A stretch of DNA of 64,000 nt from Phycisphaerales bacterium (GTDB lineage Bacteria; Planctomycetota; Phycisphaerae; Phycisphaerales; UBA1924), in the NCBI GenBank assembly GCA_019744815.1, contig JAIEUA010000009.1, forward strand, positions 62,001 through 126,000. The letters run 5' to 3'. Positions 25,952 to 33,700 of the stretch are shown one piece after another. How positions within the stretch are numbered: the first letter of the stretch is position 1; the number at the start of each line of letters is the position of its first letter. Both the position numbers and the translations under genes were made by a program. The notes under the pieces are model-generated. The model ran no database searches. It saw nothing but the letters and a program-made list of their open reading frames with translations, and was not told the DNA's origin.

Positions 25952-26998
25952 ATGACACGCCGCGCGTTCACCGCGATCGAGATGGTTTTCTCGATTCTGA
26001 TAATCCTGATTCTCATCGCTTTCATACTGCCTTCGCTGGGAAGAACGCACAGGGGTTACCGTTACATCAAGGACGGCACCCAAATCCGCAGCATCCAGCA
26101 AGGCATGGTCACCTGGGCCGGCAATTGCCAAGACAACTACCCGCTACCCAGCCTGATCGACACCCTCGACACCATCCCCGGCATCGACACAGCATCCGAC
26201 CCAAAGCTCCGCGACACCAAAAACATCCCGCGCTGGTTCCTCTCGCTCATGCTGTACAACGGCAACTTCGGCCCCGAGCTCCTCGTGAGCCCCGCGGAAG
26301 TCAACCCCGCCATCGGCGTCAACTCCGACTACGAGTTCACCAACCCCACCGCCGTCGCGGCCGACAAGCGCACCAAGGCCATCCTCGATCCCTCCTTCGC
26401 CGCCTACCCCAACGAACCCGGCGGCGACTCGCCCATCCCCGGCGCCAACGCCGTCGCCCCCGGCGCCGGCTGCTCGTACGCGTTCCTCCCCATCCCCGGC
26501 GCCCGCCGCCAGATGTGGCAATCCACCTTCGACGGCACCCAAGTCGTCGTCGCCAACCGCGGCCCGTGGTACACGCAAGACTCCAAACACAACTGGTCCC
26601 TCAACACCACCGACCGCCGCGGCGCGAACAACATCCACGCCACCGAGTCCAACACCCTCCTCATCCACGGCTCACGCACCGCATGGGAAGGCAACGTCGC
26701 CCGCAACGACGGCTCGGTCCAGTTCGAGATCCGCCCGGATCCCGAGAGCATCCCGTTGCTGTTCGTCGAGCCCGGTTCCGATCAACGCCGCGAAGTTCGC
26801 TCCCGCTACGACAACCTCTTCGCCAACGAGGCCGAGGACTCCGAGAAGTCTGTCTACTCCTCCGCCGCCGACGACATCACCGAAGCCACCAACTCCCGCC
26901 GCAACAACTACCTCCGCTGCTTCGGCGACCGAGCCACCCGCCGCTTCGACGACAAGACCGGCCAACTCATCGCCCTCGGCAACTTCTGGTACGACTAA
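25952..26998 (+). CDS. Prepilin-type N-terminal cleavage/methylation protein (lone pseudopilin)
   Basis: 348 residues. The start MTRRAFTAIEMVFSILIILILIAFILPSL is a class III prepilin signal: short basic leader, cleavage before Phe, Glu at +5, then one hydrophobic helix. The body is large and globular, unlike small major pilins, with 'WEGNVARNDGSVQF' near residue 250 resembling the DG-containing motif of planctomycete DUF1559-type proteins. It is probably an inner-membrane pseudopilin or surface protein processed by a prepilin peptidase. The gene stands alone between two nearly identical 166-bp direct repeats, so it may be a recently duplicated or mobile cassette. Confidence 0.82.
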   Translation: MTRRAFTAIEMVFSILIILILIAFILPSLGRTHRGYRYIKDGTQIRSIQQGMVTWAGNCQDNYPLPSLIDTLDTIPGIDTASDPKLRDTKNIPRWFLSLMLYNGNFGPELLVSPAEVNPAIGVNSDYEFTNPTAVAADKRTKAILDPSFAAYPNEPGGDSPIPGANAVAPGAGCSYAFLPIPGARRQMWQSTFDGTQVVVANRGPWYTQDSKHNWSLNTTDRRGANNIHATESNTLLIHGSRTAWEGNVARNDGSVQFEIRPDPESIPLLFVEPGSDQRREVRSRYDNLFANEAEDSEKSVYSSAADDITEATNSRRNNYLRCFGDRATRRFDDKTGQLIALGNFWYD

Positions 26999-27345
26999 GC
27001 AACGGTGACGGGCAAGGCGGGGGCGGGGCCTTCCAGGCCCCGCCGAAAAGCGCAGCGACGCCGCAAGCACCAGTAGGACCGGCTTCCAGCCGGTCGACAC
27101 CCGCTTCCGTCACGCCATGGATCTGGCCAGCCTTGGTGCTCCTGTGCCGCGCGAACACACGCCCGTCGACCGGCCGGGAGGCCGGTCCCACTTGTGGCAT
27201 CGACGCTGGTTCCCGGGCTGCAAGGCCGGTCCCGCAGAATGTGTTGGGCGCGTGGGTGTTCAAGGCCCGTGAGGCGACGAGCAAGTTAGACTGCACGGGC
27301 GTCGTCGCTTGGTGTGGCCGGAGACCGCATGTGAAGGATCGCCTC
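26999..27345. other. Repeat-filled intergenic region after the lone pseudopilin gene
   Basis: 347 bp carrying the second 166-bp direct repeat, then a partial family A remnant (GGCCGGTCCCGCAG near 27223-27237). The last 40 bp before the next gene supply its GAAGGA ribosome site. No gene or RNA fold is apparent. Confidence 0.65.
27027..27192. repeat. 166-bp direct repeat, copy 2
   Basis: Second copy, one mismatch from 25581-25746, same orientation, 1,446 bp between equivalent points. It starts 28 bp after the pseudopilin stop. Confidence 0.9.
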
Positions 27346-28440
27346 ATGAAGACGGCGGGATGGATCGCTGTGGCGGCAAGCCTGTGCTGGATGTTGTCAG
27401 CATGCGATCGAGCCCCCAACGCGGGCGGCTCCGTCGCATCCAACGGCGCATCCAAGAAGTCGACGCCTCAGATCGTCCTGTATGTCTCCGCCGACGACGC
27501 GCTCTATCGGCCGGTGATCCAGACGTTTGAAGCCGCGACCGGGGCCAAGGTCAACGTCGTGCCCGACACCGAGGCGACGAAGACCTTCGGCTTGGTCCGC
27601 AAGCTGCTCGACGAGAAGGACGCGCCGAAAGCAGATCTCTTCTGGGCCAGCGAGCCCATCGGCGTGGTTCGTCTGGCGAACGAGGGGGTGCTCGACAGTC
27701 TGGCCATCGCTGACAAGCAGGGCAAGGCGGTGCCGGCGCAGTGGGTGCCGCTGGGGTATCGGGCCCGGGTCATGGTGTTCCACAAGGAGCGGTTCAAGCC
27801 CGGCGAGGAGCCGCGGCGGCTGGGCGATCTGCTGGTGCCGGAGCTGAAGGACAAAGTCGGCTTTGCGCGGCCGCAGTTCGGGACGACGCGGACGCACTTC
27901 GCGGCGTTGCTCGCCGCCTTCGGCGAAGAGGCGTACGAGAAGTTCCTGGTCGCGCTGCGCGACAATGGAGCGCGGGTGTACGACGGGAACTCGATGGTGG
28001 TGCAGGCGGTGGCTCAGGGCGAGATCAGCGCCGGGCTGACCGACAGCGACGACGTGGAATCGGGGCGGCAGCAGCGCTGGCCGATCAGCGCCCGGGGCGG
28101 AACGGCGGACCTGAACGCGTCAAAGCCGGGCGAGGGTGCCGGCGCGGTGCTGATGATGCCGCACGTGGTGGCGGTGGTGGCGCGGAAGGACGCGAGCGCG
28201 GAGCAGAAGCAACTGGCGTCGCGGTTTGTGTCGCACCTGTTGAGCGACGAGGTGCAGAAGCTGTTGCTCGCGACGCATCAGGCGTTGCAGCCGAGCGAGG
28301 CGGGGGGGTTGCCGCGGAACGAATTGCCGCCCGAGGCCAGGGCACGGGCGGGCGAGGAGATGCTGCCGGACTACCGGCGGGTGGAGCCGTTCGAGGCCAA
28401 GGCGGTGGAGATTTTCGAGCGGGTGTGGCGCGGGAAGTAG
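27346..28440 (+). CDS. Iron-type ABC transporter substrate-binding lipoprotein
   Basis: 364 residues. Signal peptide with lipobox LSAC (Cys about residue 20), then a Ser/Asn-rich linker. The domain is an AfuA/FbpA-like binding protein: 'IVLYVSADDALYRPVIQTFEAATGAKVNVVPDTEATKTFGLVRKLL', 'ADLFWASEPIGVVRLANEGVLDSL', 'LGYRARVMVFHKERF', 'KVGFARPQFGTTRTHFAALLAAFG'. These bind Fe3+ or a similar ligand outside the membrane and deliver it to a two-domain permease, which here lies 5 kb downstream at 33701. The ATG at 27346 has GAAGGA 7 bp upstream. No ATPase gene is adjacent. Confidence 0.88.
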   Translation: MKTAGWIAVAASLCWMLSACDRAPNAGGSVASNGASKKSTPQIVLYVSADDALYRPVIQTFEAATGAKVNVVPDTEATKTFGLVRKLLDEKDAPKADLFWASEPIGVVRLANEGVLDSLAIADKQGKAVPAQWVPLGYRARVMVFHKERFKPGEEPRRLGDLLVPELKDKVGFARPQFGTTRTHFAALLAAFGEEAYEKFLVALRDNGARVYDGNSMVVQAVAQGEISAGLTDSDDVESGRQQRWPISARGGTADLNASKPGEGAGAVLMMPHVVAVVARKDASAEQKQLASRFVSHLLSDEVQKLLLATHQALQPSEAGGLPRNELPPEARARAGEEMLPDYRRVEPFEAKAVEIFERVWRGK

Positions 28441-28682
28441 GGCTGCTCCGCGTCGTGGTGGGTGGCGAAGCCGACCGGATATCGGACGGTGGGCTGTCGT
28501 TCCGCCCCACTGGGGCCGGATTCGCGATTGTCCGCGGCATTCTCGGACAGTTTGTTGTTGTTCGCCGGGACAACGTCCGGTAGTCTGGTCCGGTTGCCAC
28601 TGAAACAGGTGGGTCCCAGCGGACCCGTGGCGTGAGGAAGGGAGCGGCGCGAGCCGCGTTGGAAGGAACCAAGGAGATCACC

Positions 28683-30614
28683 ATGATTCGTCGCAGTGCG
28701 GTTCGTATGGGTGCGGCAGCGTTGTGTGCCGCGGTCGCGGGCTTGGCCATGGCGGCCCCGCCTTCGGGTGAAATCACGTATCAGGGCCGCCTGAGCGACA
28801 ACGGCGGGAACGCCAACGGGTCGTACAACCTGGTCTTCCGGTTCTTCAGCGTGCCCTTCGGCGGCACGGAGATCTGCAACACCAGCAAGCCGGGGACGAC
28901 GGTGACCGGCGGGGTGTTTACTACCTCGCTCGGGCCGACGGTGACGGACGGGCCGAGCGGCGGCGTGTACACGGACCTCGCGGACGTGTTCAAGACATTC
29001 TCGACGCTGTACGTTCAGGTCGAGGTGAACGGCACGCCGGTCACGCCTCGCACGAGGCTGCTCGCGGCCCCCGCCGCGGTGAACGCAGATCGGGCGCACA
29101 GCCTCGCCGACGTGGCGGTGGTGAGCGGCAGCACCTGGACCGTGGACGGCGTAGCTGGGGCGTTGACCATTGCCGGCACCAATCTGCGGCTGCAGCTCGG
29201 CGACACCACGCTGCTCACCGGTTCGCTGCGCATGCGGGCGCCGTCGCTGGGCGATGGGACGCAGAGCATCTTCTTCCTGGACGGCGGCAGCGAGACCGCG
29301 GAGTCGTTCTCTTGGGATGATGGTCAGGGTCGTTTTGAATTGACCGATCAGTTCGCGATCACCGGGCCGCTGTCGGTTGGCTCTCTAACCGGGGCGCTCG
29401 ACGCTTACAACCGCTTCGGCACGCAGACATCGACCTCGGGCGCGATGAACAACATCGCCGACGTGTTCGTAGGCGGCGATGTCGAGGTCGCCAGCAACCT
29501 GATCTCGCAGGGCGACATCCGCTTGCGTTCAGGCCTGGCCGAAGGCGACGGCGTGATCTATTTCCGCGAGGACGCCAGCGACACGGGCGAGAACTTCCGC
29601 TGGGACGACTCGGCCGATGGTTTCGCGATGACCGACGACCTGTTCGTCGACGGCAACATCACCTTCAACGGCAGCGGGACCGGTGTCGCCAATCTCCAGT
29701 CCGCCGGCGGCGTCACCATCCGGTTCGATACCGACAACAACGAGAGCGGGCCGAACGCGGGTGTGTTCAGCCTGAACATCCACGCCCCCAACGTGCTGGG
29801 CACGCCGCTGCTCCGCATGCAGAGCAGCGACGAGGCCAACCTCGAGCTCGACGCCGGCGTGACCACCAACGCGTTCGACTTCGCCGAGGCGTTCCGCCCG
29901 GTGGCGCACGAGATGGACATGGAGCCGGGTGATGTGGTGGCGCTGGCCGTGGGAGGCGCGAACAAGGAGCACGTGGAACTCACCACGCAGGCCGGCCAGG
30001 CCATGCTGCTGGGCGTGGTGTCCACCAAGCCGGCGTTCACCTGCGGCATGGGCATCAGCGCGGTGCAGGAGGCCGATGCCGATCTGGCGGCCTTGCAGCA
30101 GCACCTGTTCGAGTCGGGCGATCTGAAGGGCGTTGCCGCGGTCGGCGAGCTGCTCGACGTTCGCATGCGTCAGGAGTGGAAGCCGATCGCCATGCTCGGC
30201 CGCGTGCCCTGCAAGGTCGACACCCAGTTCGGCGTGATCAAGGCTGGCGACCGCGTCACCAGCAGCCCGACCAAGGGCCACGCCATGAAGCAGACCGGCC
30301 CGGGCATGTCGCTGGGCATCGCGATGGAAGACGCCAATCAGCCCGGCAAGATCATGGTGCTGGTGCGTCCGATGTGGTACGGCGGGTCGGCGCAGGACTT
30401 TGGCAACATCGCCGATCGCGTGGGCGATCATGCGAACAGCGCGGCGGTGATCAACGCCTCGCACACGACCAAGGCGAGCGAGCAGCCCGCGCAGGACTCG
30501 GCCCGGATCGCCGAGCTCGAGGCTGAGACCAAGGACCTGAAGGCCCGCCTGGCCGATCTGGAGCGCTTCGTGACCGCCCAGATGCAGGGCAACAAGGTCG
30601 TCAGCCAGCGCTGA
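28683..30614 (+). CDS. Secreted tail-fibre-like surface protein
   Basis: 643 residues with an AAGGAG site and a classical signal peptide (cleavage after AMA, about residue 22). The first 120 residues ('GEITYQGRLSDNGGNANGSYNLVFRFFSVPFGGTEICN') match a domain frequent in planctomycete secreted proteins. The middle is Asp/Gly-rich beta repeats. The end is typical of trimeric tail-fibre tips: 'FDFAEAFRPVAHEMDMEPGDVVAL', 'LLGVVSTKPAFTCG', 'VPCKVDTQFGVIKAGDRVTSSPTKGHAMK', then a short coiled coil. It probably forms a trimeric surface fibre; the partner is unknown. Confidence 0.7.
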   Translation: MIRRSAVRMGAAALCAAVAGLAMAAPPSGEITYQGRLSDNGGNANGSYNLVFRFFSVPFGGTEICNTSKPGTTVTGGVFTTSLGPTVTDGPSGGVYTDLADVFKTFSTLYVQVEVNGTPVTPRTRLLAAPAAVNADRAHSLADVAVVSGSTWTVDGVAGALTIAGTNLRLQLGDTTLLTGSLRMRAPSLGDGTQSIFFLDGGSETAESFSWDDGQGRFELTDQFAITGPLSVGSLTGALDAYNRFGTQTSTSGAMNNIADVFVGGDVEVASNLISQGDIRLRSGLAEGDGVIYFREDASDTGENFRWDDSADGFAMTDDLFVDGNITFNGSGTGVANLQSAGGVTIRFDTDNNESGPNAGVFSLNIHAPNVLGTPLLRMQSSDEANLELDAGVTTNAFDFAEAFRPVAHEMDMEPGDVVALAVGGANKEHVELTTQAGQAMLLGVVSTKPAFTCGMGISAVQEADADLAALQQHLFESGDLKGVAAVGELLDVRMRQEWKPIAMLGRVPCKVDTQFGVIKAGDRVTSSPTKGHAMKQTGPGMSLGIAMEDANQPGKIMVLVRPMWYGGSAQDFGNIADRVGDHANSAAVINASHTTKASEQPAQDSARIAELEAETKDLKARLADLERFVTAQMQGNKVVSQR

Positions 30615-30650
30615 TGCTGATTCTGAGACGAAGGCAGTTGTGAACTCCGA

Positions 30651-30681
30651 CGCCTCGGCCGAACTCGGCCGGGGCGTTTTT
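30651..30681 (+). terminator. Terminator of the tail-fibre-like gene
   Basis: CGCC-T-CGGCCG pairs with CGGCCG-G-GGCG around AACT (30651-30676) and is followed by TTTTT. It ends exactly at the stop of the convergent SPINDLY gene. Confidence 0.8.
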
Positions 30682-32480
30682 CATGGGGTGGCGAGCTTGC
30701 GGGCGCACCAGTCGCGCCACAGCGAGCGCACGGCGTCGGACCAGCGAGCCGCGTACCCCTTGGCGTCGCAGAGGGTGGACGCGAGCAACTCGTCGCGGAG
30801 CTTCTCGCGGAGCGGGGCAAGGGCCGCGGGGTCGTTGGCGAGCCGCACCGCGATGTCGACGTACTGCTCGGGTGTCTTCGCGAGGAACTCGCTGCGTCCC
30901 ACGGCATGCAACAACGACACGCCCACGCGAGCGGCGTGGGTTTGGCCCTCAAGCGCGACGACCGGCACGCCCATGAAGAGCGATTCACAGGTCGTGGTCG
31001 TGCCGTTGTAGGGAAAGGTGTCGAGCGCGATGTCGACCTTGTCGTACATCGAGAGGTGGTCGATGGACTCCTTCTGCAGGCCGACGAGATCGACGCGAGA
31101 CGGAGCGATGCCGGCGCGTTCGAGGCGGGCGGCGATGTCGGCGCGGCAGGATTCGCCGTCGAGGGCGGCGGTCTTCACCAAAAGGCGAGCCGTGGGCACG
31201 CGCTGCAGGATCTGGCCCCACAGCGCGAACGCGGCGTCGCTGAACTTGGTGATCTTGTTGAAGCTGCCGAAGGTGACGTAGCCGTTGGTGGCGGCGGGCG
31301 ACGGCCCGGGGCGGCGGGTGTGCAGCGGGGTGTAGCAGAGGAAGCATGGGTCGAGGCGGACAAGCTTCTCCGTGGCGAAGGCATCGGCGTCGGGAGCCGG
31401 ATCGGTGTGCGCGTCCACGAAACGGGCGTCGATCGTGGACATGCCGGTGGTGTGCGGGTAGCCGATGGCGGAGATCTGGATGGGCGCGAGGCGCGGGGCC
31501 ATGGCGAAGAGGGGCGAGTTCGCCGTCAGGCCGCAGATCTCGAGGAGGACGTCGAGGTTCTCCTTGCGGATGACGTCGGCGATGATGTCGGGCTTGCTGG
31601 TGCGGATGGTGCGCCAATCGGCGCACAGCGACTGCAGCTCGGCGGTGACCTTGTCGTCGGTCGGGAAGAGATGGAAGCCGACGAGGTGGATGCGCTCACG
31701 ATCGTGGTGGCGGAGGATCGCGTCAGCGAAGCGGGCGACGGGGTGCTCGCGGAAATCCGGCGAGATGATTCCGACGCGGATGGGGCGATCGGGGTCTGGG
31801 GTATTGGCGAACGAGAGCGGATCGACGACCGGCTTGCCCTGTTCGATGGAGCGTCCGAAGGCGCGATGCAGCTCGAAGCACTCGCGCGGGTCGGCGTTGG
31901 GGAGGTAGTTGAGTGTGCTGGCGAGCAGGCCGGTGGCGGCGCTGTCGCCGGGGACGAACTGGAGGAGCTTGCGGAGGACCTGCTCGGCCTCGGGTGCGCG
32001 GCCGAGGTTCAGCAGCACGGCTCCGAGGTAGGTGACGAGATTGGGAGCGAGCCCGACCTGATTAGTGAAAGCCTTCAGCAGCTGCTCGGCCTTGGCGTAC
32101 TCGGCGATCGCGACGTACGCGGAAGCGAGCGAGAGGACGAACTGGGCCTCACGCCCGAAACGCGGCAGCAGCAGCTCGCCCTTCGCCACCGCGTCCTTCT
32201 TCCGCCCGGCGAGCGTCAGCATGTGGATCAGGTTGCCCGCCGCGACCCGGTCGCCCGGCGAGAGCGCGAGGCAGCGTTCGACGTGGAAGATCGCCTGCTC
32301 GTAGCGCCCGGTCTCGGCGAAGCACTTGCCCAGGCCGTTGTGCACCGAGGGGTCGTTGGGGTTGACGCGGAGCAGGGCGCGGAGCATCTCCTCGCCCTTG
32401 GCGTAGCGACCCGCCTGAAGGTGGGCGATGGCTTCCTGGAACTTGGTGGGGCCGAGTTGGGGGCCGTGGGAGGGAGGCAC
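30681..32480 (-). CDS. TPR plus SPINDLY-type (GT41) O-GlcNAc transferase family protein, copy 1
   Basis: About 599 residues from a GTG at 32480; the frame is open to an ATG at 32558, but that stretch overlaps a decayed copy of the permease gene, and the paralogue also starts near its first TPR. Residues 10-200 are TPR units ('FQEAIAHLQAGRYAKGEEMLRALLRVNPNDPSVHNGLGKCFAETGRYEQAI'). The rest is GT41: 'RVGIISPDFREHPVARFADAIL', 'VLLEICGLTANS', 'ISAIGYPHTTGMSTIDARFVDAHTDP', 'VTFGSFNKITKFSDAAFALW', 'MYDKVDIALDTFPYNGTTTTCESLFMGVPVV'. Members transfer sugar from a nucleotide sugar to Ser/Thr of proteins. A second copy lies at 51120. Confidence 0.9.
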   Translation of the reverse strand: MPPSHGPQLGPTKFQEAIAHLQAGRYAKGEEMLRALLRVNPNDPSVHNGLGKCFAETGRYEQAIFHVERCLALSPGDRVAAGNLIHMLTLAGRKKDAVAKGELLLPRFGREAQFVLSLASAYVAIAEYAKAEQLLKAFTNQVGLAPNLVTYLGAVLLNLGRAPEAEQVLRKLLQFVPGDSAATGLLASTLNYLPNADPRECFELHRAFGRSIEQGKPVVDPLSFANTPDPDRPIRVGIISPDFREHPVARFADAILRHHDRERIHLVGFHLFPTDDKVTAELQSLCADWRTIRTSKPDIIADVIRKENLDVLLEICGLTANSPLFAMAPRLAPIQISAIGYPHTTGMSTIDARFVDAHTDPAPDADAFATEKLVRLDPCFLCYTPLHTRRPGPSPAATNGYVTFGSFNKITKFSDAAFALWGQILQRVPTARLLVKTAALDGESCRADIAARLERAGIAPSRVDLVGLQKESIDHLSMYDKVDIALDTFPYNGTTTTCESLFMGVPVVALEGQTHAARVGVSLLHAVGRSEFLAKTPEQYVDIAVRLANDPAALAPLREKLRDELLASTLCDAKGYAARWSDAVRSLWRDWCARKLATP

Positions 32481-32537
32481 GCGGGGAACGGTACGGCGAC
32501 ACGAGGGCGGGATTCGGAAACCGCTCCACCCGACGCC

Positions 32538-32667
32538 GTGAACCGGTTCCGATGACATGCTTGGTGGTGCGCGCTACCTGTGAGCCGGTTGGCGGTGCGG
32601 ACGATGCCGCCGCTCGCCCCGATCTTCTTAACCGTTGCGGGGGCGTTCCAGAAGCAGCTCGGGCCGG
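32538..32667 (+). pseudogene. Decayed duplicate of the 5' end of the iron permease gene
   Basis: From GTGAACCGGTTCCGATGACA onward this stretch tracks the first ~130 bp of the permease gene at 33701 with scattered substitutions and small indels: ATGCTTGG, GCGGTGC, CCCGATCTTC, ACCGT, GCGTTCCAGAAGCAGC all line up in order with their permease counterparts. Similarity ends near 32667. It is an untranslated remnant, about 1.2 kb upstream of the intact gene. Confidence 0.75.
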
Positions 32668-32865
32668 ATTGATGCAGCATGGGGCCTTTCTCTCCAGACC
32701 GACGCGGTGACGCCGCCAAGATCTTCGAGAGGGTGCGGATGGCGGCGTCCTTGATTGAGCGCAGCGTGAATCTTTGTTCAAAGAGGAGATGTTCCCCGAT
32801 TTTGCTGGTCAATCGACGGGTATCTCGTATCTTTTTATGCAGTGCTCTTGGGGTCGGAGGTGTCC

Positions 32866-33618
32866 ATGAACCAGAAGACGTGTATCGCGTGCATGGTGGC
32901 CGTTGTCGGAGGCTCCGCCGTCTCGAACCCGGCTGGTGCGGCCGTGACGATTGGCTCGGTGCTTACGAAGCTTCGGAATTTCTCCTACCCGACGAGCAGC
33001 GGCGTTGGTCCTCCCGGGACCTGGGATGATTCCGTGTCGAACAGTGTGGCGGGCGCGTCCTCCTTGTCGCTTCGCGGAAGCGTGCTCAAGACCAATGTCA
33101 CGACTAGCCAGATCAGTGGAACGTTCTTTGGCGACTACTACTCGTCCAACGGCAACGCCAGCGGCACCAAGACTTCGCTGGATGTCACGCTCTCCGTGAC
33201 TGCGGCGCCCGTCAACATCCAGATCAAGTTGAACGGGGATGCCACCCCCGGTGGGCTCAAGCCCTTCCTTCCCGAGAACCTGAACGCGTACTTTGTCATC
33301 TACAACGCGGTGACGAACGCGATTGTCTTCGATTCGTACACCGTCGGCGTGCATGCCGCCACATCGGAGTCGAACGACTTCACCCGATGGACCAATGTGG
33401 TTTGGAACGGCCAGCTCGGACCGGGTCAGTACCGCGTGCTCGCAGGAGCGGACGGCGATCAGACCCTCCGCTTCGGACCGGGTGCACCAAGCTCGGGTTC
33501 TGGCCGTCTCGACGCGTCCATGGACATCGTGATCCCCGGGCCGGGCGGAGTGGGCCTGTTGCTGGCGTCCGCCACGCTGCTCACGCCAAGGAGGCGACCC
33601 AGAACCGGCCACGTCTGA
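32866..33618 (+). CDS. Secreted protein with PEP-CTERM-like sorting tail
   Basis: 250 residues with a GGAGG site 5 bp before the ATG. It has a signal peptide (about 1-28, ending near AGA), a Ser/Thr/Asn-rich beta body ('SGTFFGDYYSSNGNASGTKTSLDVTLSVTAAPVNIQIKLNG'), and an end reading 'IPGPGGVGLLLASATLLTPRRRPR': a Pro-Gly motif, a hydrophobic helix and an Arg cluster, as in PEP-CTERM/exosortase substrates. No exosortase gene is present. It sits between the decayed permease fragment and the intact permease gene, so it may have arrived with that rearrangement. Function unknown. Confidence 0.75.
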   Translation: MNQKTCIACMVAVVGGSAVSNPAGAAVTIGSVLTKLRNFSYPTSSGVGPPGTWDDSVSNSVAGASSLSLRGSVLKTNVTTSQISGTFFGDYYSSNGNASGTKTSLDVTLSVTAAPVNIQIKLNGDATPGGLKPFLPENLNAYFVIYNAVTNAIVFDSYTVGVHAATSESNDFTRWTNVVWNGQLGPGQYRVLAGADGDQTLRFGPGAPSSGSGRLDASMDIVIPGPGGVGLLLASATLLTPRRRPRTGHV

Positions 33619-33700
33619 ACCGCCTCGTCGAGCCGATCCGCGCCGATCGCGTCGTTTTCCGGTCGCCTTGCACGCGTCGGTCTTCGCTACACTCGACGCC

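Noticed and set aside
25581..27192. Classical insertion sequence
   Set aside because: Direct repeats are long and palindrome-bearing, the interior has no transposase, and there are no terminal inverted repeats or short target duplications.
27340..28440. Molybdate-type (ModA) assignment for the binding protein
   Set aside because: The start of the domain and the two-domain permease fit the iron-type (AfuA/FbpB) group better.
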